Assembly: GCA_910588635.1 (NCBI GenBank)
Contig: CAJUPW010000004.1
Coordinates: forward strand, 55,812-119,811
Direction: 5' to 3'
Length of the DNA: 64,000 nucleotides
DNA from: an uncultured Oscillospiraceae bacterium
GTDB taxonomy: Bacteria > Bacillota > Clostridia > Oscillospirales > Oscillospiraceae
Shown here in pieces: positions 38,701 to 47,552 of this stretch. The stretch's first letter is position 1. Each line of letters starts with the position of its first letter. The position numbers and the translations under genes are program-made. The notes beneath the pieces are model-generated. The model did no database searches. It saw nothing but the letters and a program-made list of their open reading frames with translations, and had not been told where the DNA came from.

Positions 38701-40230
38701 ATGCGGAAAAAGGTTTTTTGCAAAGTCCTGTCCCTTTGCCTGGCGACTATCATGCTTGTGGGTATCATTCCCGCTGGCGCCTATGTCAATGTAGAGGGCG
38801 CTGGCGCCGCGCGGGGCGCCAGCGAGGCAATCTCTGCCCGTCCCGACGATCCCACGCGCGTGCCGAAAGCGCTTGCAGACATTGACTGGAACAGCCGCCT
38901 CACCTACAGCGAGATCGAGAAAGCACTTGCCAACATGGCCGAGCAGTATCCCAACATCACCGAACTGTATGAGATCGGCAGAAGCTGGCAGGAGCGTTCC
39001 CTGTGGTGCCTGGAAATTACGAATGAGCGGGTTCCCGACAGCCGAAAGGTCGGGATCGGTGTCTTCGGCAACATCCACGGCGGCGAGCGCGAGAGCGGCA
39101 CGGCGGCTCTGTACACCGCATGGTGGTTTGTGACCAACTCCGACAACGAATATGTGAAGAACATCCTGGATCACTACATCATCTATGTGAACCCCGTGAT
39201 TAACCCCGACGGCTACGAGCAGTCCTTTGTAATCAATAACCGTCCCAACCTGCGGCCCACCGATGCCAACGGCGACGGGATTCCTTTCAGTGATCCTTAC
39301 ACGGATATTGACGGCGACGGCTATATCGCGACCCTCTACCGCGGCAAGGCCGACGATACCCCCTCCACCAGCATGTCCCGCTTCGGCATGGAGAGTCCCG
39401 ACTGGGATAAGAACGGCAAGCTGGGCGACGACCCCCGCACCAGCGGCATCGACATGAACCGCACTTTCGACTATGAGTGGGGCTATTACAACATTGAGAC
39501 CGATCCCCGGTATAACGGCGATGAGGATTCCAAGGTGATCGGCGCCAACTCCTGGAGCAGCAACGGCGGCGCCAAGGGTCTCGGCCCCGCCTCCGAGCCC
39601 GAGATCAAGGCCCTCCAGAACTTTATGTATGAGCATCCCATGAACGCCCTGACCACGCTGCACACCGGCATTCAGTGCGTCCTGTTCCCCTGGTGCTCCC
39701 GCGAGGTCGATGAGACCAACGCGGCGGAGAAGGTACAGCTCGACTTCATGCGGAAGACCGCTGAGGCTATGGCCGGTCAGTGGACCGAGACCACCGGCCG
39801 CGGCTCCTACTTCTCCAACTCCTACTACGATTATCCCACCACCTCCGAGATGATCGACTACGCCTTTGGCCGCTTCAATATCCACGCCTATACCATCGAG
39901 GTGTATCAGGCCGGCGGCGCGGGCAAGTCTGATGTGGACGACTGCTCCTGGGGCAATCCGATGCCCGAAAATAAATGGGTGTTCTACTCTCAGGACGACC
40001 TGAGAAAGATGGGCCTTGATCCCGCTGCTCTCACCGATGCCAACGGCGAGGGGCTGAAGAGCGACGAGGGCCTGTGGTTCTACACCACCGCCACCAACCA
40101 GATGGTCGATAAGGCCCCCGAGGATCAGATCACCATGTGCAAGGGCACCCGTGACGCCATCCTGGTTATGATTGAGAGCGAGAGAGAGACGGTCGGCGGC
40201 GGTTACACCTTGCCCACCTGGACCCGCTGA
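38701..40230 (+). CDS. Secreted M14 zinc carboxypeptidase with calcium-loop-like inserts
   Basis: A 509-residue secreted metallopeptidase. The signal peptide covers about 1-27, then a short propeptide-like stretch. Zinc ligands are H126 and E129 (HGGE) and H321 (TLHTG). N253/R254 (DMNRTF) match the substrate carboxylate-binding pair, and E400 (YTIEVYQ) is the catalytic Glu. Between residues 188 and 242 sit three Asp/Asn/Gly-rich loops (DANGDG, DIDGDG, DKNGK) resembling calcium-binding loops. It should trim C-terminal residues from extracellular peptides. ATG 38701 follows AAAGGAG. Its base composition is like the core genome, unlike the island downstream. Confidence 0.93.
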   Translation: MRKKVFCKVLSLCLATIMLVGIIPAGAYVNVEGAGAARGASEAISARPDDPTRVPKALADIDWNSRLTYSEIEKALANMAEQYPNITELYEIGRSWQERSLWCLEITNERVPDSRKVGIGVFGNIHGGERESGTAALYTAWWFVTNSDNEYVKNILDHYIIYVNPVINPDGYEQSFVINNRPNLRPTDANGDGIPFSDPYTDIDGDGYIATLYRGKADDTPSTSMSRFGMESPDWDKNGKLGDDPRTSGIDMNRTFDYEWGYYNIETDPRYNGDEDSKVIGANSWSSNGGAKGLGPASEPEIKALQNFMYEHPMNALTTLHTGIQCVLFPWCSREVDETNAAEKVQLDFMRKTAEAMAGQWTETTGRGSYFSNSYYDYPTTSEMIDYAFGRFNIHAYTIEVYQAGGAGKSDVDDCSWGNPMPENKWVFYSQDDLRKMGLDPAALTDANGEGLKSDEGLWFYTTATNQMVDKAPEDQITMCKGTRDAILVMIESERETVGGGYTLPTWTR

Positions 40231-40245
40231 TTCCCGCCAATTCAG

Positions 40246-40276
40246 AAGGGACCCCGGCCGCGGGCTGGGGTCCCTT
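40246..40276 (+). terminator. Terminator after the M14 peptidase gene
   Basis: GGGACCCC/GGGGTCCC hairpin followed by TTTG. The rest of the gap to 40527 has another GC-rich hairpin near 40436-40464 (GGAGCACCCC/GGGGCGCTCC) and no gene I can support. Confidence 0.8.
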
Positions 40277-40527
40277 TGTTCGATCAAGTTATGCTTGTTA
40301 TCATCGCCCTTGTTGCGATTACATGCCCCATTTTCCGGCGGGGCCCCAATTGCGGGAAAATACTTCCCTTGCCGGGCGCCCCTTTTATTCACTATTGCCC
40401 TTTTTGTGGGGGAAATATAGACTGAGAAGAAACAGGAGCACCCCGACCGGGGCGCTCCTCCCGCAATAACGAATCCTATGCCGCTACCGTGACGGGAACG
40501 GTGAGGTATTAAGAAAGGAATTTTAGC

Positions 40528-41650
40528 ATGAAACGAAATCTACCGAAAAAATACATTGCTCGTCTTCTTTCCCTAATCATTTTATGTTCTCTATGTATAC
40601 AATTTCCAGCAATGGCCATTTACAACAATAATACAACAGTCTATGATAAAATTGAATCTACCCTTTCTGCTATAGCACCAGAAAAAGAACTTTACGGCTT
40701 AAATTACATTGATATATATTCTCTGTCTATCGGACCAGAAATCCCAGCATATGAAGTTATTTCTAAAAGTCTAAACCCCCTAGAAATACACATATATCCT
40801 ATATTTAATAGTACAGGTAAACCTGTGCTTACAGCTACCACAGCCAATATTAATGGAGAAATTGCAGTTTCAATATCGTGTTCTCTCGTTGATACATTAT
40901 CGCGTTTTACCTCGGACGATGAAATTTCCATTATTTTATGATAAAAATAATATATATATTAAAAGTGAAGACGCAACAATCCAAGTAAAAGGTATTTCTG
41001 GTTATTTAGATATGCGTCGTGATGACTTTGCACTTGTAAGTGAAGAAGATATTTTTTCTATGAACAGAACTACTCTGCATAATGTTGCAAGGTTAACACT
41101 TAATCCGCCAATTCAAATGCACGGTATAGGTGATGATTCAGTATATTTACCAGTTGGGCTAGTAAGACAAAGCAACTCAACATTATGTTGGGCTGCTTCT
41201 GCAGTATCACTTCTTCGCTATAAAGGACGAATAAACAGTTCCATCAGTGACCAAAAATTTTCTGAATTGTATCAAGATTATATGGGAGAAAATTGGGGTA
41301 TAGTTGGAAAGGCTACTCCCTTTGTTACAGGTTTTATAAACACCTATTTTGATGAAAATGAGACAAAATATATGTTTATGGGAACGAATTGGTGTGGCTA
41401 TGAAAACATATGGACTTCGCTTAATAGAGACAATCCTGTCTATGGAGAATTTACCTATCCAAGTGACAAAACACATGCAATGGTTATACGCGCCATGAAT
41501 GGTTACGGTTGGTTTAGTGTAATGGATCCTTTAGAAAAAGACTATCGAACTGGAACATATACTGGGACTGGAAAAACACGAGATTTTGTTGTCCCGAGTG
41601 AAATCGCAGGAGATATTTTAACGCTTTCAGAATACAGTTATAGGGAGTGA
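40528..41650 (+). pseudogene. Secreted papain-like (C39-like) protease, frameshifted
   Basis: Two frames together make one protein of about 370 residues. The first (40528-40941) gives a signal peptide (MKRNLPKKYIARLLSLIILC) and a beta-rich prodomain. The second, entered at about 40937 (YDKNNIYIKSED), gives the catalytic domain. NSTLCWAASAVSLLRYKG carries the nucleophile Cys, KTHAMVIRAMNGYG the His and VMDPLEKD the third polar residue, as in C39-like/AvrRpt2-like papain-fold proteases. The break is at a TTTT run (40934-40937); removing one T restores the reading frame. It is AT-rich relative to the core. Decay, phase variation or a sequencing error could all explain it. Confidence 0.8.
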
Positions 41651-41659
41651 ACGGAAGAC

Positions 41660-42148
41660 ATGAAACGGACACACTGGGTTTATTTAGTCGGCGGGATACT
41701 CTGCCTGCTCCTCGTCGCGCTCTACTGTTTTTATTTCCGTCCCCGCAGGATTTTTACCAATCTGTCACATCAGATATCAACCATCTCTTTTTATAATGAA
41801 ACAGTTGATGTGGACTGTGACCCGAGCTGCTATGTCACTTATAAAAAGGAGACCTCCGACCCAGAAGAGATACAAAAGCTCACAGCCGAGCTGCGCTCAC
41901 TGACCTATTCGCGGTCCCGCCCCACAAAAATCTACCCGGGAGCCGAGACTATAAAGATCGAAGTGTGCTATTCGGACCTTGCCGATCCGGAAGTCATTAC
42001 GATTGCCGGCCCGGAATCCGATGTGTGGACTATGGTCTCTTTTGGCAGCGGCCAGTGGTACTATTTGGAGCAGCTAATAAAGGACGTTCTTTTCTGGGAC
42101 GTGTTCGACGCGCCGACTGTGGAAATCTACCGGGCTCCGGTTTCCTGA
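41660..42148 (+). CDS. Single-pass membrane-anchored protein, unknown
   Basis: A 162-residue protein with an N-terminal anchor (about residues 7-27) and an extracytoplasmic domain with a possible Cys pair (DVDCDPSCYVTYKKE). It has the acidic/aromatic character of a small beta domain. It is not recognised. It starts 9 bases after the protease remnant and has a more core-like base composition than its neighbours. A terminator hairpin (42156-42178, GAGCGCCCC/GGGGGCGCT) follows. Confidence 0.6.
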   Translation: MKRTHWVYLVGGILCLLLVALYCFYFRPRRIFTNLSHQISTISFYNETVDVDCDPSCYVTYKKETSDPEEIQKLTAELRSLTYSRSRPTKIYPGAETIKIEVCYSDLADPEVITIAGPESDVWTMVSFGSGQWYYLEQLIKDVLFWDVFDAPTVEIYRAPVS

Positions 42149-42155
42149 GATCCAG

Positions 42156-42179
42156 GAGCGCCCCGCTGGGGGCGCTTTC
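42156..42179 (+). terminator. Hairpin after the 41660 gene
   Basis: GAGCGCCCC/GGGGGCGCT hairpin followed by TTCA; the T run is weak. Confidence 0.55.
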
Positions 42180-42227
42180 AATTATATTTTTATTGATATC
42201 AGAAGAATATTATAACGATATGATGCG

Positions 42228-42401
42228 ATGCATGAAGAAGCATACGAATACTATAAATGGACTCCAGGCAACATGAACCGCCTCAGGTTGTGCGGACAGC
42301 ACAAAAAAGGGGGTAGGGCTTCTTATTTTTATGCGCGGGGATTCTTTGATGAGTTACAGTTGGTAAAAACCCCAGAAAGTGTTTCGAAAAACTTGACTTA
42401 G
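42228..42401 (+). other. 57-codon open frame in a gene-poor gap
   Basis: A frame starting MHEEAYEYYKWTPGNMNRLR and ending ESVSKNLT has protein-like composition but no good ribosome binding site and no recognised family. It may be the remnant of a lost gene. The surrounding 42180-42530 gap holds nothing else I can support. Confidence 0.25.
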
Positions 42402-42530
42402 TTGTCCAAAATCACTTCCTTTCATCGTATTTAATTATAACACAAAAGAGGATGATTTTATGAAGGGGGGCGGGTCCAATGAGCACCATGGAGTAGTCTC
42501 AATGTTATAAAAGTAAACCACCTGCGAAAA

Positions 42531-43502
42531 ATGAAAGGAGAATATTATAAAGAGGTTTTGGTCACTTATTCTATGCTGTATAATGCTTATGTCGCAAGCA
42601 CTACGTCCTTTGCTTTAGGGCCTGGTAAGGAAACCAATGGTCCCCTAACCGACAATCAGAATATGGCTGAAATTCATAAAGAAAACCTTGCCATTAACCC
42701 AGAGTTATATATGCCAGTCTTGGAAAAAGATGTCACCAATGAATATGATTATATTGTAGAAATTCGTGCAGCGAGGAAGAATAATTTGGCTATTGCAAAC
42801 ATGCCTAAAGAAAAAGTGGAGTATATTACTTCTGATGCAATTGAATCCGAACTCGCTTATAGGGCAATGTTGTCAACAGATGTCCTAAAGGATCAGTATT
42901 GCTACTCAGATGAAGCAATTGAAATTTTACGTACCTACGAAGGTGAGAGAATAGAAAATAACCCTGAATTAAGGGCCGTAACAGCAACATTAAGTACAGC
43001 GCTTGGCGAACTCGTCAGAAGTAATACACGTATGGGAGTAATCTATACTTGGTCTTGGGATTGCAAACCCCTTGTTTTGTGGACGGACTATGCAGCGGTG
43101 TCTTGGGAAGGGACATATGTAAATGGGGGAAATAATAATATGGCGTTTGACGAAAAGACTTCATTTTCAACAGTAAATTATTATTACACAAGCACGCAGC
43201 AAGAACAAGAATCCCCAGGATTTGTATCTGACAACCTATATCATGGTGCTGCAATTCACTTTCCCGCTGAAAAATATATTAACGCATGGTATTATTGGGC
43301 AAAATACGGTTCGCTTTTTGTCTACACAGGTCTTGTAAATGAAAAATCTGGACCTCTTCTCTATGAACTCAATACACATGCTGAATTTGCACACTACACT
43401 CTCGGGGTTGGTTCTGGCGTGAGTTTTCCGGCGGGGATAGACATCAGCGTTAGTGGGGTAAAAGACGTTATTGGAGTAAGAAATCTTCGGATAAAGGCAT
43501 AA
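42531..43502 (+). pseudogene. Secreted protein of unknown family with broken 5' end
   Basis: The open frame (323 codons) has no ribosome binding site at its ATG. An out-of-frame stretch from 42547 does look like a native start: AAAGGAG, six bases, then ATA AAG AGG, encoding KRFWSLILCCIMLMSQA, a typical signal peptide. That frame stops at 42616. The long frame continues with TSFALGPG, a plausible cleavage region. So the gene seems to have lost its ATG and acquired a frameshift near 42590-42615. The body is Tyr/Asn-rich with a beta-like segment (WEGTYVNGGNNNMAF) and has no known domain. Confidence 0.6.
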
Positions 43503-43524
43503 GAGGAGAGGGGAGATAAACACA

Positions 43525-43698
43525 GTGTCTAACTCCTTATATGTGTATATAGCTGTTTTGTGTGCGCTTATCCTTCCATATTTTTGGAAAAAAGCTTCTG
43601 ATACAAAGGCTTGTTGGAAAGAATTGTTTTTATTCGCATCCTGCCTGACGAATGGGGTTCTTGTTTTGGCAATTATCCTGGTAATTACTACAAGCTAA
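43525..43698 (+). CDS. Small two-helix membrane protein
   Basis: A 57-residue protein starting at GTG 43525, nine bases after GGGAG. There is one hydrophobic helix at about residues 5-19 (YVYIAVLCALILPYF), a charged middle (KKASDTKACWKE) and a second helix at about 32-56. It is not recognised. It lies in the AT-rich island just after the broken secreted gene. A role as membrane partner or immunity-like protein is possible but unsupported. Confidence 0.5.
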   Translation: MSNSLYVYIAVLCALILPYFWKKASDTKACWKELFLFASCLTNGVLVLAIILVITTS

Positions 43699-43750
43699 AA
43701 AGGTGCAAGTTGAGTGAGAAAAATAGTCGTAAGAGGAAGTGGAGCTGGCT

Positions 43751-43828
43751 ATGCGTTCCAGCAACTTCATAAATAATCTGAAACGGATGCTGGGGTCACT
43801 TGAAGAGGATGTTTTTTATGAAGTCTAA
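43751..43828 (+). CDS. Possible 25-residue peptide
   Basis: MRSSNFINNLKRMLGSLEED then VFYEV and stop, preceded by GGAG. Its last codons overlap the next start and could couple translation. It is too short to be certain. Confidence 0.25.
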   Translation: MRSSNFINNLKRMLGSLEEDVFYEV

Positions 43829-43979
43829 TCTTATTGGTGGAAGCTTTCTCTTTTTATCATTCATTTTTATGCTCATTGTGGGTATTGGCACTGGAAGTAC
43901 ATATGCTTTTATAGCCTCATTTTTTAATCTTGCAGCCTGTATTTTTGCGCTAAGAGACCATTTTAAAAATAAAAAATAA
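43818..43979 (+). CDS. Small two-helix membrane protein
   Basis: A 53-residue protein starting at ATG 43818 after GAAGAGG. It has two hydrophobic helices (about residues 5-24 and 28-44) and a basic C-terminal tail (RDHFKNKK). It is not recognised. It resembles the neighbour at 43525-43698 in size and layout but not in sequence. Confidence 0.5.
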   Translation: MKSNLIGGSFLFLSFIFMLIVGIGTGSTYAFIASFFNLAACIFALRDHFKNKK

Positions 43980-44032
43980 ATTTGTATAACAAGTCAACTC
44001 CATACCACCGAGGGCGCGAAAGGAGCAGGCCA

Positions 44033-44635
44033 ATGGGCATGAAGGAACCTCCACACGGGGCTAGCATTGCGGATTGCTTGGGGATTTTATCAAAAAATAA
44101 AGCTACCTTGTTCGTAGTAATGGCTACAGTTTTAATTGCATTTTCTGCCCTTATTGTTTATATTGTTAATTTCAATTGCCATAACACGATTGATTTGGTA
44201 TCAACTGGAAATTTACCATGCGGGCCATTTATCAAAAAATCAGAAGACACTGTTTTTGTTACTCCGGTAGGGCTAATAAACACTAACAAAGTACCTATCA
44301 AAATCCAGCAAATCAGTGTGCAAGATATTGATTCAAATACAGTTCTTTTTCCTATGATTTATGTTGTGGATTTAGATGATGATTTTCTTTTAGAATCTGC
44401 CGGCTACTTTTCTCAATCGGAATTTCTCCGAATGTATAGCGATAGAATCAACCCTTTAAAATGCGCACTGGACGGATACCTTTCCCCCGAAGACCAAACA
44501 TTTAGAAGTAAGTATATTTGTATATTTTTGTTATTTGATAATTTCCCTCCTTCCCAGAATCGTGTAGAAGTCACTTGTAAATATGGGTTGTGTAACACTA
44601 CCACAATTTCAGATATATTATTAAGGAGAGAATAA
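44033..44635 (+). CDS. Membrane-anchored extracytoplasmic protein, unknown
   Basis: A 200-residue protein with a cytoplasmic N terminus of about 25 residues, one membrane helix (about 28-50) and a beta-rich outer domain (STGNLPCGPFIKKSEDTVFV onward) with four Cys that could pair. The start is ATG 44033 behind AAAGGAG. It ends three bases before the next gene's ATG, so the two are probably made together. The family is not recognised. AT-rich relative to the core. Confidence 0.6.
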   Translation: MGMKEPPHGASIADCLGILSKNKATLFVVMATVLIAFSALIVYIVNFNCHNTIDLVSTGNLPCGPFIKKSEDTVFVTPVGLINTNKVPIKIQQISVQDIDSNTVLFPMIYVVDLDDDFLLESAGYFSQSEFLRMYSDRINPLKCALDGYLSPEDQTFRSKYICIFLLFDNFPPSQNRVEVTCKYGLCNTTTISDILLRRE

Positions 44636-44638
44636 GAA

Positions 44639-45874
44639 ATGAAGACTAAAAAGATATTAGCTTATGCACTTGTATGTACGATTTTTCTTTCGCTGTTTCC
44701 GCTTGAATGTATTGCAACTTTCCAAACGTCTCAACCTTTAGAGAGTCAATTTAACATCACAATTCAAGATGAAACCGCTCAACCAGTCAACAATGCTAAT
44801 ATTTATATTTATAGTTATTTGGATCAATCTGTAGTCGCAAGTGCTACTACAGACTTTGATGGAACATGCAAAGTAACTTATATGCCAGATTTGAAGTTTC
44901 CATCTAATGGTACTTTAATTTTTGGGGATTATATCGTTTATGTAGAAAAAAGCGGGTACCAAGATACCACATACTACTTGACAAAGATATATTCTGAATC
45001 AAATGATTTTGACGCAAATAACGGCGGTAATATTTCTATTGAGCTCAAAGCAACTGAAAACATATCAACTGAAAATGAGATTTATTTGGAATCAGAAACC
45101 AGCAGTTATGACAAGGCGGTTTATAAATACTGTGTTGAAACTGGAAAAATCTCTGAGGATTCGCCTATTTATGTTATTACAGAGTCAGATAAAATGGATA
45201 TGGCTCGATGCGGAATTACTAAACCTACAACGCGCACAGTAGTTGAGAGGTTTCCAAATGTTGATATTCCTATTGGAGAATTTCATGTTGACCCTCACTC
45301 TAAATTGAATGTCACCTTTACCGCATCCGATTCTTTGAAAGTAGAAGTGGGTGTTGATTCTGGAATCGCTGGAATTTCTGCTAAAGGTAGTATAACTAGA
45401 GCACTCGGAACTACAACAAGGTATCCGGAATTTTCTACTACTGGTAGTAGCGCGCAAAAAAAGACTTACTATACAAAAGGTGAGTTTGTTGTGGAAGAAA
45501 CAATCATCCACAGCCAAGGACAAATTATTACTACATATAGGTTGGATTCGATATACGGTGGGACAAAGACAGGTGCAACTAGCCAATGCACCCACTGTGC
45601 TAAGCCTACGTCAGCAGTAGAGAATAATACATACGGTCATTATATCCCTATTGACGACGGTGGTACAGTAGTTATTGAACAAATCAAGAATCGCACAGTA
45701 GAGTTAGGGCTGGCTGTACTTCTCGATGGAATAGATTTTGACTTTGGTGTAACTCGAATTACATCTAGTAAAGCAGAAATTGAATATACTCCAAAAGTCG
45801 GTTATGACATTATGGTATATGATTATGATAGTTCTTTTAAAACTTGGCATGTCACCAGTTCTACTGCGAAGTAA
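44639..45874 (+). CDS. Secreted protein with carboxypeptidase-regulatory-like domain
   Basis: A 411-residue secreted protein. The signal peptide covers about residues 1-26. Next is a beta-sandwich of the Cna-B/carboxypeptidase-regulatory type (about 38-115: FNITIQDETAQPVNNANIYI, then TTDFDGTCKVTY). The C-terminal part (about 170-411) has no family I recognise and contains a CxxC pair (QCTHCAKP). No sortase motif or membrane anchor is seen, so it is probably released or bound to another protein. It closes the AT-rich island and sits three bases after the membrane-anchored gene. Confidence 0.65.
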   Translation: MKTKKILAYALVCTIFLSLFPLECIATFQTSQPLESQFNITIQDETAQPVNNANIYIYSYLDQSVVASATTDFDGTCKVTYMPDLKFPSNGTLIFGDYIVYVEKSGYQDTTYYLTKIYSESNDFDANNGGNISIELKATENISTENEIYLESETSSYDKAVYKYCVETGKISEDSPIYVITESDKMDMARCGITKPTTRTVVERFPNVDIPIGEFHVDPHSKLNVTFTASDSLKVEVGVDSGIAGISAKGSITRALGTTTRYPEFSTTGSSAQKKTYYTKGEFVVEETIIHSQGQIITTYRLDSIYGGTKTGATSQCTHCAKPTSAVENNTYGHYIPIDDGGTVVIEQIKNRTVELGLAVLLDGIDFDFGVTRITSSKAEIEYTPKVGYDIMVYDYDSSFKTWHVTSSTAK

Positions 45875-45911
45875 GAAAATTGAGTAACGGTGCTCTGTCC
45901 GTAAGTTCACT

Positions 45912-45957
45912 AAGAAATAGGAGTTCCCTGGAACAAACCAGGGAACTCTTATTTCTT
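45912..45957. terminator. Bidirectional terminator between the island and ilvC
   Basis: GAGTTCCCTGG/CCAGGGAACTC hairpin flanked by AAATA and TTATTT. Confidence 0.88.
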
Positions 45958-45969
45958 ACAATCGAGAAT

Positions 45970-46989
45970 TTAGTTGGACGCGGTATCGGGGTCGGTATCA
46001 TCGCCCCAGAGCATGTTCTTGCGCAGCTCCGCGCCCACGGTCTCCATCTGGTGCTTGGCCAGCTGGGCCCGCTTGGCGTTGAAGAAGGTGCGGCCGTTCT
46101 TGTTCTCGGCGATCCAGCGGCCGGCGAACACGCCGTCCTGGATGTCGGTGAGGACGGCCTTCATGTTCTTCTTGGTCTCCTCGTAGGGCAGGATGCGGGG
46201 GCCGGAGACGTACTCGCCGTACTCGGCGGTGTCGGAGATGGAGTAGTTCATCATGGCCACGCCGCCCTTGTTGATGAGGTCAATGATGAGCTTCATCTCA
46301 TGGATGCACTCGAAATAGGCGTTCTCGGGGGCATAGCCGGCCTCCACCAGGGTCTCGAAGCCCAGCTTCATCAGCTCCACCACGCCGCCGCACAGCACGG
46401 CCTGCTCGCCGAACAGGTCGGTCTCGGTCTCGTCCTGGAAGGTGGTCTCCATCACGCCGCCGCGGGCGCCGCCGATGCCGGCGGCGTAGGCCAGGGCCAG
46501 CTTATAGGCGTCGCCGGTGGGGTTCTGCTCCACGGCGATGAGGCAGGGCACGCCCTTGCCCGCCACGTACTGGGAGCGGACCGTGTGGCCGGGGCCCTTG
46601 GGGGCGATCATGGACACGTCCACCCCGGCGGGGGGCACAATCTGCTTGAAATGGATGTTGAAGCCGTGGGCGAACATGAGCATGTTGCCGGCGGACAGGT
46701 TGGGGGCGATGTCCTTCTTGTAGACGTCGGCCTGGACCTCGTCGTTGATGAGCATCATCACGATGTCGCCCCACTTGGCGGCCTCGGCCACGGTCATCAC
46801 CTTCAGGCCGGCCTTCTCGGCGTTGGCCCAGTTCTTGGAGCCCTCCCGCAGGCCGACGCACACGTCGCAGCCGGAGTCCTTCAGGTTCATGGCGTGGGCG
46901 TGGCCCTGGGAGCCGTAGCCGATGATGGTGATTTTCTTGCCGTCCAGATAGTTGATGTCGCAGTCCTTCTCATAGTACATTTTTGCCAT
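45970..46989 (-). CDS. ilvC: Ketol-acid reductoisomerase
   Basis: A 339-residue class I KARI. The NADPH-binding loop is GYGSQGHAHAMNLKDSG (residues 24-40), and the Mg-binding/catalytic region includes DETETDLFGEQAVLCGG and ECIHEMKLI. It converts acetolactate and acetohydroxybutyrate to the dihydroxy acids of valine and isoleucine synthesis. It is the last gene of the T-box-controlled operon, and its start overlaps the end of ilvN by 20 bases. Confidence 0.98.
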   Translation of the reverse strand: MAKMYYEKDCDINYLDGKKITIIGYGSQGHAHAMNLKDSGCDVCVGLREGSKNWANAEKAGLKVMTVAEAAKWGDIVMMLINDEVQADVYKKDIAPNLSAGNMLMFAHGFNIHFKQIVPPAGVDVSMIAPKGPGHTVRSQYVAGKGVPCLIAVEQNPTGDAYKLALAYAAGIGGARGGVMETTFQDETETDLFGEQAVLCGGVVELMKLGFETLVEAGYAPENAYFECIHEMKLIIDLINKGGVAMMNYSISDTAEYGEYVSGPRILPYEETKKNMKAVLTDIQDGVFAGRWIAENKNGRTFFNAKRAQLAKHQMETVGAELRKNMLWGDDTDPDTASN

Positions 46990-47536
46990 AGTTGTATTCC
47001 TCCTTGAGTTTGTTGTCGTCGTATATGGTGCTGCGCCCTCTTTCGATGGCGATGGTACCCGTCTTTGCGATTTCCAGAATGCCGAAGTCGGCCAGCATCC
47101 CAGTGAGGGCGGCCGTCTTCTCCTTGTCGCCGAAGATGGCCACGGTGAGGGTCTCCCGGCTCACGTCGATGATCTTGGCCCGGAAGATATTGGCCATCTG
47201 GATCACCTCGTCCCGGGCGTTCCGGTCGGCGGCCCAGACCTTAATCAGGGAAAACTCCCGCTGGATGGAGGTGCCCTCGTCCAGAATCTTCACCGCCAGC
47301 ACGGGAATCAGCTTGCGGCACTGGGCGGCGATCTGGTCGATCATCAGCTCGTCGGCCAGCAGGACGATGGTGATGCGGGTGACGTTGGGCCGGTCGGTCT
47401 CGCCGGAGACAATGGATTCGATGTTATACCCCTTCCGGGAGAACAGCCGGGCCACCTGGCTCAGCACCCCCGGGATATCCTGCACCAGGATAGACAGGGT
47501 ATATTCCTTTTTCTCGGTGTTAAATTCACGTTTCAT
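46970..47536 (-). CDS. ilvN: Acetolactate synthase small subunit (second copy in the operon)
   Basis: A 188-residue regulatory subunit with an N-terminal ACT domain (LSILVQDIPGVLSQVARLFSRKGYNIESI) and a C-terminal ACT-like domain (about 85-165). It activates the large subunit and carries feedback inhibition by valine. It pairs with the canonical ilvB 16 bases upstream and overlaps ilvC downstream. The N-terminal KREFNTEKKE tail is a little longer than usual. Confidence 0.95.
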   Translation of the reverse strand: MKREFNTEKKEYTLSILVQDIPGVLSQVARLFSRKGYNIESIVSGETDRPNVTRITIVLLADELMIDQIAAQCRKLIPVLAVKILDEGTSIQREFSLIKVWAADRNARDEVIQMANIFRAKIIDVSRETLTVAIFGDKEKTAALTGMLADFGILEIAKTGTIAIERGRSTIYDDNKLKEEYNYGKNVL

Positions 47537-47552
47537 CCCACTGCCTCCCCCC

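Noticed and set aside
41965..42276. A plus-strand frame at the end of the 41660 gene
   Set aside because: Out of frame with the better gene and crosses a terminator hairpin.
42228..42401. Toxin or peptide gene in the 42.2-42.4 kb gap
   Set aside because: No ribosome binding site and no family resemblance; listed only as an open frame.
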